From: AR5 sp035762565
GTDB taxonomy: Bacteria; Methylomirabilota; Methylomirabilia; Rokubacteriales; CSP1-6
Direction: 5' to 3'
Assembly: GCA_035762565.1 (NCBI GenBank)
Contig: DASTOJ010000305.1
Location: 1 to 64,000 of the forward strand
Length of the DNA stretch: 64,000 bases
The notes below the pieces were generated by a model. It was given only the letters and a program-made list of their open reading frames with translations. It had not been told where the DNA came from and ran no database searches. The position numbers and the translations under genes were made by a program. Shown here one piece after another: positions 14,229-23,812 of this stretch (position 1 is its first letter; every line of letters begins with the position of its first letter).

Positions 14229-14630
14229 TCATCGCAGCCCCCGGGCTTCCATGAGCGCCGTCGTCCGGCGCCACGTGCCGGTCAGCACGTCGTCGAGCGC
14301 GGCCTCGGCGCGATAGGCGGCGATCGTCGCCGAGACCTGCTCGCGGGCGGAGTCCGCCTGCCCCGCCCTGGCGCGCGCCTCGGCGGCGGCGCCGAGCGTT
14401 TGCTGCGCGCGGGCGAGCGACGACAGCATCGAGCGGGCGGCCCCCAGTTGCACGTGGAGCGCCGCCGGCCGGGCGGCCGGCTCGGCGACCGCAACCGTGC
14501 ACCGGGCCGGGGCGGCGCTGATCGAGGTCGCCAGCACGATCTCCGGACGCCAGAGCGCGACGCCGGCGGGCGTCTTGAGTCGGCGGCGAGGCGAGGCGAG
14601 GTGGAGGGGAAGCGGCGACGCGATGCTCAT
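14229..14630 (-). CDS. Hypothetical protein downstream of the sigma54 response regulator
   Basis: 133 aa from the ATG at 14630; two earlier in-frame ATGs exist. Codon third positions are almost all G or C over the whole length, which supports a real gene. The N-terminal third is Pro/Leu-rich and unremarkable; residues about 65-133 form a continuous Ala/Arg/Glu helix with coiled-coil character. No signal peptide, membrane span or known motif is seen. It follows the response regulator on the same strand after an 81-base gap, so they may be co-transcribed. I do not recognise the family. Confidence 0.55.
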   Translation of the reverse strand: MSIASPLPLHLASPRRRLKTPAGVALWRPEIVLATSISAAPARCTVAVAEPAARPAALHVQLGAARSMLSSLARAQQTLGAAAEARARAGQADSAREQVSATIAAYRAEAALDDVLTGTWRRTTALMEARGLR

Positions 14631-14711
14631 GGCCATCGAACACGGCAACGCGGATGCCACACCGCGCGCGCCGCAAGCCCGCGTCATGGCGGGCCTTGGT
14701 ATATCGACAAT

Positions 14712-16127
<1,416 letters not shown>

Positions 16128-16135
16128 CTGGCGCC

Positions 16136-16144
16136 ATGGTAGCA
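16136..16144 (-). promoter_or_regulatory. Extended -10 (TGCTACCAT) of the sigma54 regulator gene
   Basis: On the minus strand the TGn extension plus TACCAT ends 8 bases before the ATG at 16127, predicting a leaderless or nearly leaderless transcript. It lies in the 54-bp gap shared with divergent uvrA. Confidence 0.4.
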
Positions 16145-16181
16145 CTTCCAGTAGACTCTCCATCTCAGGAGGACCGACCGA

Positions 16182-18971
16182 ATGCCCCGGCCCGCGGGGC
16201 TCCGGATCGAGGGAGCCCGCCAGAACAACCTCAAGAACGTCTCGCTCGAGATCCCTCACGATCGGCTCACCGTCGTCACCGGCGTCTCCGGATCCGGCAA
16301 GTCGTCGCTGGCCTTCGACACGCTGTTCGCCGAAGGGCAGTGGCGGTACATCGAGTCGCTGTCCACCTACGCGCGGATGTTCCTCGACCGGGTCGACCGG
16401 CCCGACGTCGATCGCATCGAGCAGATCCGGCCGGCGGTGGCTCTCGAGCAGAAGAACCCCGTGCGTACGGCCCGCTCGACGGTCGGCACCGCCACCGAGG
16501 TCTACGACCTTCTGCGCCTGCTGTACGCGAAGGTCGGCCGGGTCCACTGCCCGCGCTGCGGCAGCCCGGCCGTCTCTCACTCGCCGGAGTCGATCGCCGA
16601 CGCACTGCTGGCCGAGCACGCCGGCGCTCGCGCGCTGATCACGTTCCCGCTGCCGGTTCCAGCCGGCCAGCCGCCCGCCGAGCTGTGGGCGGCTCTAACG
16701 CGGCGCGGCTTCGCGCGCGTCCAGCTGAACGGCCTCGTCTGCGACCTGACGGCGGCGCCGCCGCCGTCGGTGGAGGGGACCCTGGCCGTCGTCCTGGACC
16801 GGCTGGTGCTGGGACCGCCGCAGCGCGGCCGGCTGGTGGAGTCCGTGGAGAGCGCGCTGCGCGAGGGCGGCGGCCAGGTGGCCGTCGAGCTGGCCGAGGG
16901 CGGCCGCCGCGTGTTCGCCGAGGCGTTCCGCTGCGCCGCCTGCGCCACCCCGCTCGAGCGCCCCCAGCCGCTGCTGTTCTCGTTCAACCACCCGCTGGGG
17001 GCCTGCGCCGAGTGCAAGGGCTTCGGCAACGTCCTGAAGTACGACGAGGCGCTGGTCGTCCCCGACCGCACGCTGAGCCTGGCCGGGGGCGCGGTGGAGC
17101 CGTGGACGCATCCCTCCGGACGCTGGTACCAGCGCGAGCTCCTGAGAGCGGCCAAGCGCACCGGCGTGGACCCGGCGCGCGCGTGGGAGGACCTCGGCGA
17201 GCGCGAGCGGACGTTCGTGTACGCGGGCGACGGCAAGTTTCCGGGCATCAACGGCTTCTTCGAGGAGATCGAGTCGTACCGCTACAAGCTGCACGTGCGC
17301 GTGTTCCTCTCGCGCTACCGGAGCCAGTCGCCGTGTCCCGTCTGCCGTGGCGCCCGGCTGAAGCCGCCCGCGCTGGCCGTGCGGGTGGCCGGGCGGACGA
17401 TCGCCGAGTTCACGGCGCTCACCATCGAGGAGGCGGCCGCCCTGCTGGGCGACCTCAAGCTCACCGCCTGGGAGGCCGCCGTCGCCCGCGAGATCCTCCG
17501 CCAGCTCGGTGCCAAGCTGACCTTCCTGCTGCGCGTGGGCCTCGGCTACCTCACGCTCGGCCGTCAGACGCGCTCGCTCTCCGGCGGCGAGGCGCAGCGG
17601 ATCAACCTCGCCAACCAGCTCGGCTCCCAGCTGGTCGGCACGCTCTACGTCCTCGACGAACCCTCGATCGGCCTGCACGCGCGCGACACCATGCGGCTGG
17701 CCGAGCTGTGCCGCGAGCTGGCCCAGGCCGGCAACACCGTCGTGGTGGTCGAGCACGACCGCGGCTTCATCGAGGCCGCCGACCACGTGGTCGAGCTGGG
17801 CCCGGGCTCGGGCGAGCGCGGCGGCGAGATCGTCTTCGCCGGGCCCCAGGCGGAGTTCCGCAAGGCCACCCGCTCGTTGACCGCGCGGTACCTGTCGGGC
17901 CGCGAGAGCATCGCCGTGCCCCCCGCGCGCCGGACCGGCCGGCGGCACCTCGTCCTCACCGGTGCCCGCGAGCACAATCTCAAGGACGTCACGCTGCGCG
18001 TGCCGCTGGGCACGCTGAGCGTGGTCACCGGGGTCTCCGGCTCCGGCAAGTCCACGCTCGTGCACGACACGCTTTACCGGGCGGTCGCCCGCGCCTTCAA
18101 GCTGGAGTTCCAGTCCCCCGGCGCTTACACCGCCCTCACCGGGCTCGAGTACCTCAAGGGCGTACGGCTCATCGACCAGGAGCCGATCGGGCGCACGCCG
18201 CGCTCCAACCCGGTGACCTACGTGAAGGCCTTCGACGAGATTCGCAAGCTCTACGCCGCCCAGCCGCGGGCCCGGGCGCTCGGCCTCGACGCCGGCGCGT
18301 TCTCGTTCAACGTGCCGGGTGGGCGCTGCGAGTCGTGTCAGGGCGACGGCTTCCAGAAGCTCGAGATGTACTTCGTCGAGGACGTGTACGTCTCGTGCCA
18401 GGAGTGCGAGGGCCGCCGGTACCGATCCGACGTGCTCGGCGTGAAGCATCGCGGCCGCTCGATCGGCGACGTGCTCCGGATGACCGTCGACGAGGCCGTC
18501 GAGTTCTTCGCCGGCCAGGCGAACCTCGGGCGCCGGTTCCGCGTCCTCCAGGACGTGGGGCTGGGCTATCTGCGCCTGGGCCAGCCCGCCACGACGCTGT
18601 CGGGCGGCGAGGCGCAGCGGCTCAAGATCGCCACCGAGCTGGGCGGCCGCAGCTCCGGCGACGTGCTCTACGTGCTCGACGAGCCCACGACCGGCCTGCA
18701 CCTGGACGACGTCAAGAAGCTGCTGGGCGTGCTGCACCGCCTCGTCGACGCCGGCAACACCGTGCTCGTCGTCGAGCACCACCTCGACGTCATCAAGTGC
18801 GCGGACCACGTGGTCGACCTCGGGCCCGAGGGCGGCGAGGGCGGCGGCGAGATCGTCGCGGAAGGCACGCCCGAGCAGATCGGGCAGACGCCGGGGTCGT
18901 ACACCGGGAAGTTCCTGGCGGAGGTCCTGCCGAGGGCGAACGGGCGCTTGCGCTATACTCCGCCAGCATGA
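16182..18971 (+). CDS. uvrA: Excinuclease ABC subunit A (UvrA)
   Basis: DNA damage recognition ATPase of nucleotide excision repair, 929 aa, close to the usual ~940. Both ABC halves are complete: Walker A GVSGSGKSSLAFDTL and GVSGSGKSTLVHDTL, and signatures LSGGEAQRINLA and LSGGEAQRLKIA, each followed by VLDEP. Zinc modules are present (CPRCG, CAAC...CAEC, CPVCRG, and CESCQGDG...CQECEGRRY). YIESLSTYARMFLDR matches the family start. GGAGG is nine bases before the ATG. uvrB and uvrC are not nearby. The stop overlaps the next gene's ATG, and that gene has a promoter inside the uvrA 3' end. Confidence 0.97.
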   Translation: MPRPAGLRIEGARQNNLKNVSLEIPHDRLTVVTGVSGSGKSSLAFDTLFAEGQWRYIESLSTYARMFLDRVDRPDVDRIEQIRPAVALEQKNPVRTARSTVGTATEVYDLLRLLYAKVGRVHCPRCGSPAVSHSPESIADALLAEHAGARALITFPLPVPAGQPPAELWAALTRRGFARVQLNGLVCDLTAAPPPSVEGTLAVVLDRLVLGPPQRGRLVESVESALREGGGQVAVELAEGGRRVFAEAFRCAACATPLERPQPLLFSFNHPLGACAECKGFGNVLKYDEALVVPDRTLSLAGGAVEPWTHPSGRWYQRELLRAAKRTGVDPARAWEDLGERERTFVYAGDGKFPGINGFFEEIESYRYKLHVRVFLSRYRSQSPCPVCRGARLKPPALAVRVAGRTIAEFTALTIEEAAALLGDLKLTAWEAAVAREILRQLGAKLTFLLRVGLGYLTLGRQTRSLSGGEAQRINLANQLGSQLVGTLYVLDEPSIGLHARDTMRLAELCRELAQAGNTVVVVEHDRGFIEAADHVVELGPGSGERGGEIVFAGPQAEFRKATRSLTARYLSGRESIAVPPARRTGRRHLVLTGAREHNLKDVTLRVPLGTLSVVTGVSGSGKSTLVHDTLYRAVARAFKLEFQSPGAYTALTGLEYLKGVRLIDQEPIGRTPRSNPVTYVKAFDEIRKLYAAQPRARALGLDAGAFSFNVPGGRCESCQGDGFQKLEMYFVEDVYVSCQECEGRRYRSDVLGVKHRGRSIGDVLRMTVDEAVEFFAGQANLGRRFRVLQDVGLGYLRLGQPATTLSGGEAQRLKIATELGGRSSGDVLYVLDEPTTGLHLDDVKKLLGVLHRLVDAGNTVLVVEHHLDVIKCADHVVDLGPEGGEGGGEIVAEGTPEQIGQTPGSYTGKFLAEVLPRANGRLRYTPPA
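18954..18959 (+). promoter_or_regulatory. -10 element (TATACT) inside the 3' end of uvrA
   Basis: TATACT ends 8 bases before the ATG of the thiolase-like gene, in otherwise GC-rich coding sequence. It predicts independent, leaderless expression of the thiolase/OB-fold pair even though the genes overlap. No clear -35 is visible. Confidence 0.45.
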
Positions 18972-20185
18972 ACAGCCTTCGGGACAAGTACTGCATCGTC
19001 GGCGTGGGCGAGACGGAGTACTCGCGCGGCTCCGGACGCTCGACCCGGGCGCTGGCGGTCGAGGCCGTGCGCAAGGCGATCCTCGACGCCGGGCTCAAGG
19101 CGGGCGACGTCGACGGGATGATGGACTACCAGTCCGGTGACTCGACGCTGGCGCCCCACGTGGCGCCCGACCTCGGTCTGCGCCTGAACTTCTACATGGA
19201 CGTGGTGGGCGGCGGCTCGTCGACCGAGGCGCTGGTGGGCCTGGCCATGGGCGCCATCGAGGCCGGCATGTGCCGGACGGTGGCGATCTACCGCTCGATG
19301 AACGGCTACTCCGAGTTCCGCATCGGCGGCACCGGCGCCCGGGCCGCCCAGCCCGTGCGCGGCCTCGACCTGGCCCAGGTGCCGTTCGGCATGCGCAGCG
19401 CCGGTCAGAACTTCGCGCTGACGTTCATGCGCCACATGCACGACTACGGCACGACCTCCGAGCAGGTCGCTCACGTCAAGGTCGCCCACAGCAAGCACGC
19501 CTCCCAGAACCCCAAGGCACTGCTCAGGGAGCGGGTGACCGTCCCGGACGTCGTCAACTCCCGCTGGATCGTCAAGCCGCTGCACCTGCTGGACTGCTGC
19601 CTGGAGACCGACAACGCCACGTGCATCATCGTCACCTCGGCCGAGCGCGCGCGCGACTGCCGCCAGCGGCCGGTCCACGTCATGGGCGTGGCCGGGCGCG
19701 TGTCCAAGCCACGCCTGGACTTCCACTGGGCCCACGGGCCCATCAGCCGCGTGGCCGGCTACTACGCCAAGGACATCGTGTTCGGTCAGGCGGGGATCGG
19801 ACCCGACGACGTCGACGTCACCGGGTCCTACGACGCATTCACCTTCACGACCATGTTGCAGCTCGAGGAATACGGCTTCTGCAAGAAGGGCGAGGGCGGC
19901 GCGTACGTCTCCAGCGGGGCGATCGAGCTGGGCGGCCGGCGGCCGAACAACACCTCGGGCGGCCACCTGTGCGAGGGCTACACCCACGGTATGTCGATGG
20001 TCATCGAGAACGTCCGCCAGCTGCGCGGCGCCGTGGACGACTACTGTCCCAAGGGCACCGAGGGGGTGCACACCTACGACTACTCGCCGGGACGGTGCCG
20101 GCAGGTCAAAGATCCACAGATCACGATGAATTTGGGGTGGGCGATGCCGGCGCTCGGCTCCGCGTTGATCATGAGGCGGGGCTGA
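18968..20185 (+). CDS. Thiolase-like (SCP2/Ltp-type) protein
   Basis: 405 aa with the thiolase fold as seen in lipid-transfer/SCP2 thiolase homologues. GVGETEYSRGSGRST at the N-terminus, DVVGGGSSTEALVGLAMGAIEAG, and the C-terminal NNTSGGHLCEGYTHGMSMVIENVRQ region are typical. The nucleophilic Cys of true thiolases is replaced: the motif reads GGGSS. Such non-thiolytic members pair with an OB-fold DUF35 protein, as in steroid side-chain aldolases (Ltp2-ChsH2 type), and exactly that partner follows 73 bases downstream. A CoA-ester retro-aldol or acyl-transfer role is likely; the substrate is unknown. Confidence 0.85.
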   Translation: MNSLRDKYCIVGVGETEYSRGSGRSTRALAVEAVRKAILDAGLKAGDVDGMMDYQSGDSTLAPHVAPDLGLRLNFYMDVVGGGSSTEALVGLAMGAIEAGMCRTVAIYRSMNGYSEFRIGGTGARAAQPVRGLDLAQVPFGMRSAGQNFALTFMRHMHDYGTTSEQVAHVKVAHSKHASQNPKALLRERVTVPDVVNSRWIVKPLHLLDCCLETDNATCIIVTSAERARDCRQRPVHVMGVAGRVSKPRLDFHWAHGPISRVAGYYAKDIVFGQAGIGPDDVDVTGSYDAFTFTTMLQLEEYGFCKKGEGGAYVSSGAIELGGRRPNNTSGGHLCEGYTHGMSMVIENVRQLRGAVDDYCPKGTEGVHTYDYSPGRCRQVKDPQITMNLGWAMPALGSALIMRRG

Positions 20186-20258
20186 TGCGCGCAGCCTTCC
20201 CCCAAGCCCCCCTGCACCACACGACCGTTCACATCACCGTTGGGACCCTGGAGGCCTG

Positions 20259-20759
20259 ATGCCGGCGCCGGTGACCTATCGCGGCATGTCGCTGGTGATT
20301 CCCGACAACGACAGCGAATGGAGCGAGTACTTCGCGCACGCGCGACAGCACCGGCTGATGGTGCGCGCCTGCGCGGCGTGCGGTCTCCTGCGCTATCCGC
20401 CCACCCACGCCTGTCCGTGGTGCATGGAGCTGGGCTGGAGCTGGACGGAAGTGAGCGGACGCGGGACGATCCATTCCTACGAGATCGTCATGCACGCGAT
20501 CCAGCCCGGCTTCAAGGAGATCACGCCCTACCCGATCGTGCTCGTGGAGCTGGACGAGCAGCGCGGCCAGCCCTCTCCCGACGAGGGGCTGCGGATCATC
20601 GCCAACCTCGTGAAGCCGGACTTCACGCCCGAGGGCGAGGACAACGTCGCGATCGGCAAGCGGGTGCGCGTCGTGTTCCAGGACCTGGCCGATCATTTCG
20701 CCCTGCCCCAGTTCACGCTCACCGACGAGCCCCCCCAGGGCCGCGTCTGGCGGCTGTAG
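20259..20759 (+). CDS. Zn-ribbon/OB-fold (DUF35) acyl-CoA-binding partner protein
   Basis: 166 aa. An N-terminal rubredoxin-like zinc ribbon is formed by CAACGLLRYPP and CPWCMELG (about residues 38-56). It is followed by an OB-fold with the typical GRGTIHSYEIV and YPIVLVELDE strands and a GKRVRVVF end. DUF35 proteins act as obligate partners of thiolase-like enzymes, providing CoA-ester binding. It follows the thiolase-like gene on the same strand. The start ATG is the first in frame; the ribosome site is weak (GGAGGCCTG just upstream). It ends about 40 bp before the repeat at 20800. Confidence 0.88.
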   Translation: MPAPVTYRGMSLVIPDNDSEWSEYFAHARQHRLMVRACAACGLLRYPPTHACPWCMELGWSWTEVSGRGTIHSYEIVMHAIQPGFKEITPYPIVLVELDEQRGQPSPDEGLRIIANLVKPDFTPEGEDNVAIGKRVRVVFQDLADHFALPQFTLTDEPPQGRVWRL

Positions 20760-20799
20760 TCTCCGCCGGACCACTGCGAGCACCGGCCTCCCGGCGGGC

Positions 20800-20912
20800 A
20801 TGGGGCCACCACGAGGCCCTGGCGCAGGATCGAGGCGCGCCCCCGGCTCCACCGGGGCGCGACGAGCGTCGGGGGGGTGTGGGGGGCCATCTCGGGGCCC
20901 CCCACCTCAATC
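20800..20912. repeat. Dispersed structured repeat, copy A
   Basis: About 110 bp shared with 54592-54707. It holds two hairpins. The first pairs CGCGCC...GG with CCGGGGCGCG around 20835-20861. The second is GGGGGGCC ATCTCGG GGCCCCCC at 20881-20903. Between them, about 28 bases ending in the G-run at 20871-20877 are identical in both copies. The copy lies between the convergent OB-fold and kefB-like genes, and its last six bases are the Asp codon and TGA of the latter. It probably acts as a two-way terminator. Confidence 0.8.
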
Positions 20913-22649
20913 GGGCGGGCGCCCGGCCGCCAGCTCGTCCGACTGGCGCTGCCGCGCGGCGCTCAGGGCCTCGGCGGTGGGCTCGAGCAGCAGTCCGTAG
21001 AGGTGTTCGGCGGCCAGCACGGGCGGAATGAGGACGTAGTCCGCGCCCTCGGTGTACAGGCGCTCGGCCGCCGCCAGCGTGTCCGCTGTCACGATCGTCC
21101 GCACTTCGGGCGCGAGGCCGCGGACCTGCCGCAGCAGGCGCAGGTTGCTCGTGCCCTGCAGGAACCAGTCGGAGATGCTGGAGACCACCACCCGGGCGTG
21201 CTCGATGCCCGCGTGGCGCAGCGTCTCGGCGCTGCTCACGTCGCCGTAGTGGCATTCCACGCCGTCGGCCTGCAGCTGCTCGAGCGTCTCCGGATTGAAG
21301 TCGACGGCCACGATGCGCTGCTTCATGGCCGGATGCTCCCGCTCGAGGTGGCGCAGGAACGCCAGCCCCTCGCGGGAGACGCCCAGGAAGAAGATGTCGT
21401 GCGGGTCGCCCGAGGCGGAGTCGTCCGCGGCGGCCGGCGGCGCCACCCGTCCCAGCCAGCGGGGCGCGCCGGTGGCCGCCATGACGCGGGCCAGCGCGCT
21501 GGCCAGCGCGTGGTTGCCGCGGATCGCGTAGGTGGACACCACCGCGGTGAGCAGGAGCGTGTAGAGGACCAGTGAGGCCAGCGAGGAGCTCACGTGGCCG
21601 AGCGCCAGGCCGAGCGAGACGATCACCAGCGAGAACTCGCTCATCTGACCCAGGTTGACGGCGACGACGCCGGCGGTGCGCGTGTCGGAGCGCAGCAGCG
21701 CGAAGATGGGCAGCATCGTCACGAACCGGCTGGCGATCACGAACGCGCCCACCAGCGCGGCCAGCAGCAGCAGCCGTCCCGAGGGCGCCGGCACCTTGAG
21801 CCCGAGGGCCACGAAGAACAGCGTCACGAAGAAGTCGCGGACGCCCGCCAGTCGCGTGATGACCTCGGTCCCGTAGGGGAAGGCGGCGATCACCATGCCG
21901 GCGATGAGGGCGCCCATCTCGCGGGACACGCCGAGCGTGCCGGCCGTCCCGCTCACGAGGAAGCACCACGCGACGGCGGTCACGAGCAACAGCTCGGTCG
22001 AGCGTGCCACCGAGCGGAAGAGCCGCGGCAGCACGAGGCGCGAGAGCACCCCGGCGCCGGCTACCAGCCCCACGCCGGCTCCCAGCGAGAGCAGGAGCGC
22101 GGCCGGTCGCAGGGCGTGCAGGCTGGGCTGCAGGGCCAGGAACGCGATCGCCCACAGGTCCTGGAAGACGAGCACGCCGAGCGTGATGCGTCCGGCCAGC
22201 GTGCCCATCTCGAACTTGTCGAACAGCAGCTTGACGACGATCAGCGTGGAGGACAGGCTCACCGCCACCGCGAGGTAGAGCCGATCGAAGCGGCCACCGG
22301 TGTCCGCGGCCAGGCCGCCCAGTAGCCACCATCCCAGCGCGACGCACAGCGGAAACTGGAGCAATCCGCTGAGCACGATCGCGCGGCCGGCCTGGGCGAG
22401 GGCCGGCACGTTGACCTCCAGCCCGATGATGAAGAGCAGGAAGATCAGTCCCATCTCGGAGATCAGCTCGATGCTGGCCTCGTCGGCGACGAGGCCGACG
22501 CCGAGGTTGGGGCCGAGGACGGCGCCGGCCAGGATGTAGCCGAGGATCAGCGGCTGGCTCACGGCGCGCGCGACCAGCGCGAACGCCGCCGCCGCGATGA
22601 TGCTGACGCCGATGGCCGTGAGGAGCTCGTGAGGCGCCGAGGCCGTCAC
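20907..22649 (-). CDS. CPA2-family cation:proton antiporter with TrkA-N domain (KefB/YbaL type)
   Basis: 580-aa membrane protein. About twelve helices (residues 10-395) carry the Na/H exchanger core: QPLILGYILAGAVLGPN, FLLFIIGLEV, SLSSTLIVVKLLFDK and FPYGTEVITRLAGVRDFFVTLFFVALGLKV. A C-terminal RCK/TrkA-N Rossmann domain follows (IFFLGVSREGLAFLRHLE, IVAVDFNPE, YGDVSSAETL, VVVSSISDWF). Family members exchange K+ or Na+ for H+ under nucleotide or glutathione control. The G-x-G dinucleotide motif reads GVSREG, so ligand preference is unclear. Its stop codon is supplied by repeat copy A. Confidence 0.9.
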   Translation of the reverse strand: MTASAPHELLTAIGVSIIAAAAFALVARAVSQPLILGYILAGAVLGPNLGVGLVADEASIELISEMGLIFLLFIIGLEVNVPALAQAGRAIVLSGLLQFPLCVALGWWLLGGLAADTGGRFDRLYLAVAVSLSSTLIVVKLLFDKFEMGTLAGRITLGVLVFQDLWAIAFLALQPSLHALRPAALLLSLGAGVGLVAGAGVLSRLVLPRLFRSVARSTELLLVTAVAWCFLVSGTAGTLGVSREMGALIAGMVIAAFPYGTEVITRLAGVRDFFVTLFFVALGLKVPAPSGRLLLLAALVGAFVIASRFVTMLPIFALLRSDTRTAGVVAVNLGQMSEFSLVIVSLGLALGHVSSSLASLVLYTLLLTAVVSTYAIRGNHALASALARVMAATGAPRWLGRVAPPAAADDSASGDPHDIFFLGVSREGLAFLRHLEREHPAMKQRIVAVDFNPETLEQLQADGVECHYGDVSSAETLRHAGIEHARVVVSSISDWFLQGTSNLRLLRQVRGLAPEVRTIVTADTLAAAERLYTEGADYVLIPPVLAAEHLYGLLLEPTAEALSAARQRQSDELAAGRPPD

Positions 22650-22665
22650 GGGGTGCGCGGGCGGC

Positions 22666-22780
22666 CTATCGCGTCAGCCTCGCCAGGATCTCGTCGAACG
22701 CCTCGTCGTACCACCGGCAAGCCGTCGGTGACACCACGGGCGCAGAGCGCCTCGATCGGGTCGGTCTCGGTCGCCGGCAT
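22666..22780 (-). pseudogene. Remnant of a deleted gene: N-terminus joined out of frame to a C-terminus
   Basis: Reading the minus strand from the ATG at 22780 gives MPATETDPIEALCARGVTDGL. This looks like the start of proteins beginning DP-EAL-ARGVTDGLPVVPPT (UGSC-like family, from memory). After DGLPVV the frame runs on to a meaningless tail, stopping at 22646. One base over, the sequence reads WYDEAFDEILARLTR and stops at 22666, a plausible natural C-terminus. The simplest reading is an internal deletion that fused both ends with a frameshift. An intact TAGCCT -10 (22793-22788) still sits 7 bases upstream of the ATG. Confidence 0.55.
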
Positions 22781-22804
22781 CGCGCAGAGGCTAACACGGC
22801 CGGG

Positions 22805-22810
22805 TATGCT
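22805..22810 (+). promoter_or_regulatory. -10 element (TATGCT) of the ChaN-like gene
   Basis: TATGCT ends 6 bases before the ATG at 22817, so the transcript should begin at or next to the start codon. It is divergent from, and only about a dozen bases away from, the -10 of the neighbouring gene remnant. Confidence 0.45.
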
Positions 22811-22816
22811 GACCGT

Positions 22817-23806
22817 ATGTGGCGCCTGGCCGGGAGCCTGCTCGCCGTCGTTCTCCTGATCCTGCCGGGATGCGCGGCGCCGGCCGCCGTCGACCTCGGA
22901 GCCTGGCTGGCACCCGTCGGGCGCGAGCACCCGCTGACCGGGCGGATCTGGGAGACGCGGCGCGGGCGCTTCGTCACGTCGGATCAAGTGGTGGCCGGCT
23001 TGGCCGGCGCCCGCTACGTGTTGCTCGGCGAGCGACACGACAACCCCGATCACCACCGCGTCCAGGCCGCGCTGCTGCGCGCGCTGATCGGCGCCGGACG
23101 GCGGCCCGCGGTGGCCTTCGAGATGTTCACCGCCGACGATGCGCCGGCGATCGGCCGGCACCTGGCCGCGGCGCCGCGCGACGCCGCCGGCCTCGGGGAG
23201 GCCGTGAACTGGAAGCGTTCCGGCTGGCCCGACTGGGCTCACTACCAGCCGATCGCGCAGGCGGCGCTCGACGCCGGCCTGCCCGTCGTCGCCGCCAACC
23301 TGGCCCCGGCGACGGCCCGCGCCCTGGCGCGCGGGCAGCGCGCGTCGCTGCCCGACGGACTCGCCGCGCGCTACGGCCTCGAGCAGCCGCTGCCGGACGG
23401 CGCCCAGGGTGCGCTCACCGCCGAGATCGACCGGGCGCACTGCGGACACATCCCGGCCGACCGGCTGGAGGGCATGGTGCTCGCGCAGCGGGCGCGTGAC
23501 GCGATGCTGGCCGACAGCCTCCTCGCGGGGGAGCGTGACGGCGCCGTGCTGATCGCGGGCGCCGGCCACGTGCGGGGCGACCGCGGCGTGCCGCTCTATC
23601 TCCGCGCCCGGGCGCCCGGGGCCACGATCGCCACGCTCGCTCCGCTCGAGGTCCACGAGGCGTGGACCAAGCCGGAGCAGTACGGGGAGACCTTCGGCGG
23701 TGGACGGCTGCCGTTCGACTGGGTGTGGTTCACGCCTCGAATGGACGACGGCCGGGGCGACCCGTGCGCGCGCTTCAAGCGGCCGCCCCAGCCCCCCCGC
23801 AGCTGA
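22817..23806 (+). CDS. ChaN-family lipoprotein (heme/iron-regulated)
   Basis: 329 aa. Lipoprotein signal peptide with LILPGCAAP lipobox (Cys about 19). The ChaN/EreA-like fold is marked by YVLLGERHDNPDHHRVQAALLRAL, VAFEMFTADD, LPVVAANL and the C-terminal IAGAGHVRGDRGVP. Related ChaN and PhuW proteins bind heme in the envelope or support iron uptake, but no iron transporter lies here. It converges on tctA with a 6-base gap. The family is clear; the precise ligand is not. Confidence 0.85.
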   Translation: MWRLAGSLLAVVLLILPGCAAPAAVDLGAWLAPVGREHPLTGRIWETRRGRFVTSDQVVAGLAGARYVLLGERHDNPDHHRVQAALLRALIGAGRRPAVAFEMFTADDAPAIGRHLAAAPRDAAGLGEAVNWKRSGWPDWAHYQPIAQAALDAGLPVVAANLAPATARALARGQRASLPDGLAARYGLEQPLPDGAQGALTAEIDRAHCGHIPADRLEGMVLAQRARDAMLADSLLAGERDGAVLIAGAGHVRGDRGVPLYLRARAPGATIATLAPLEVHEAWTKPEQYGETFGGGRLPFDWVWFTPRMDDGRGDPCARFKRPPQPPRS

Positions 23807-23812
23807 CGGGGG

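Noticed and set aside
16136..20185. A 1349-codon open frame running through the uvrA region
   Set aside because: Only its last 405 codons are a gene (thiolase-like). The first 944 codons are an Arg/Gly-rich shadow of uvrA in another frame without any recognisable domain.
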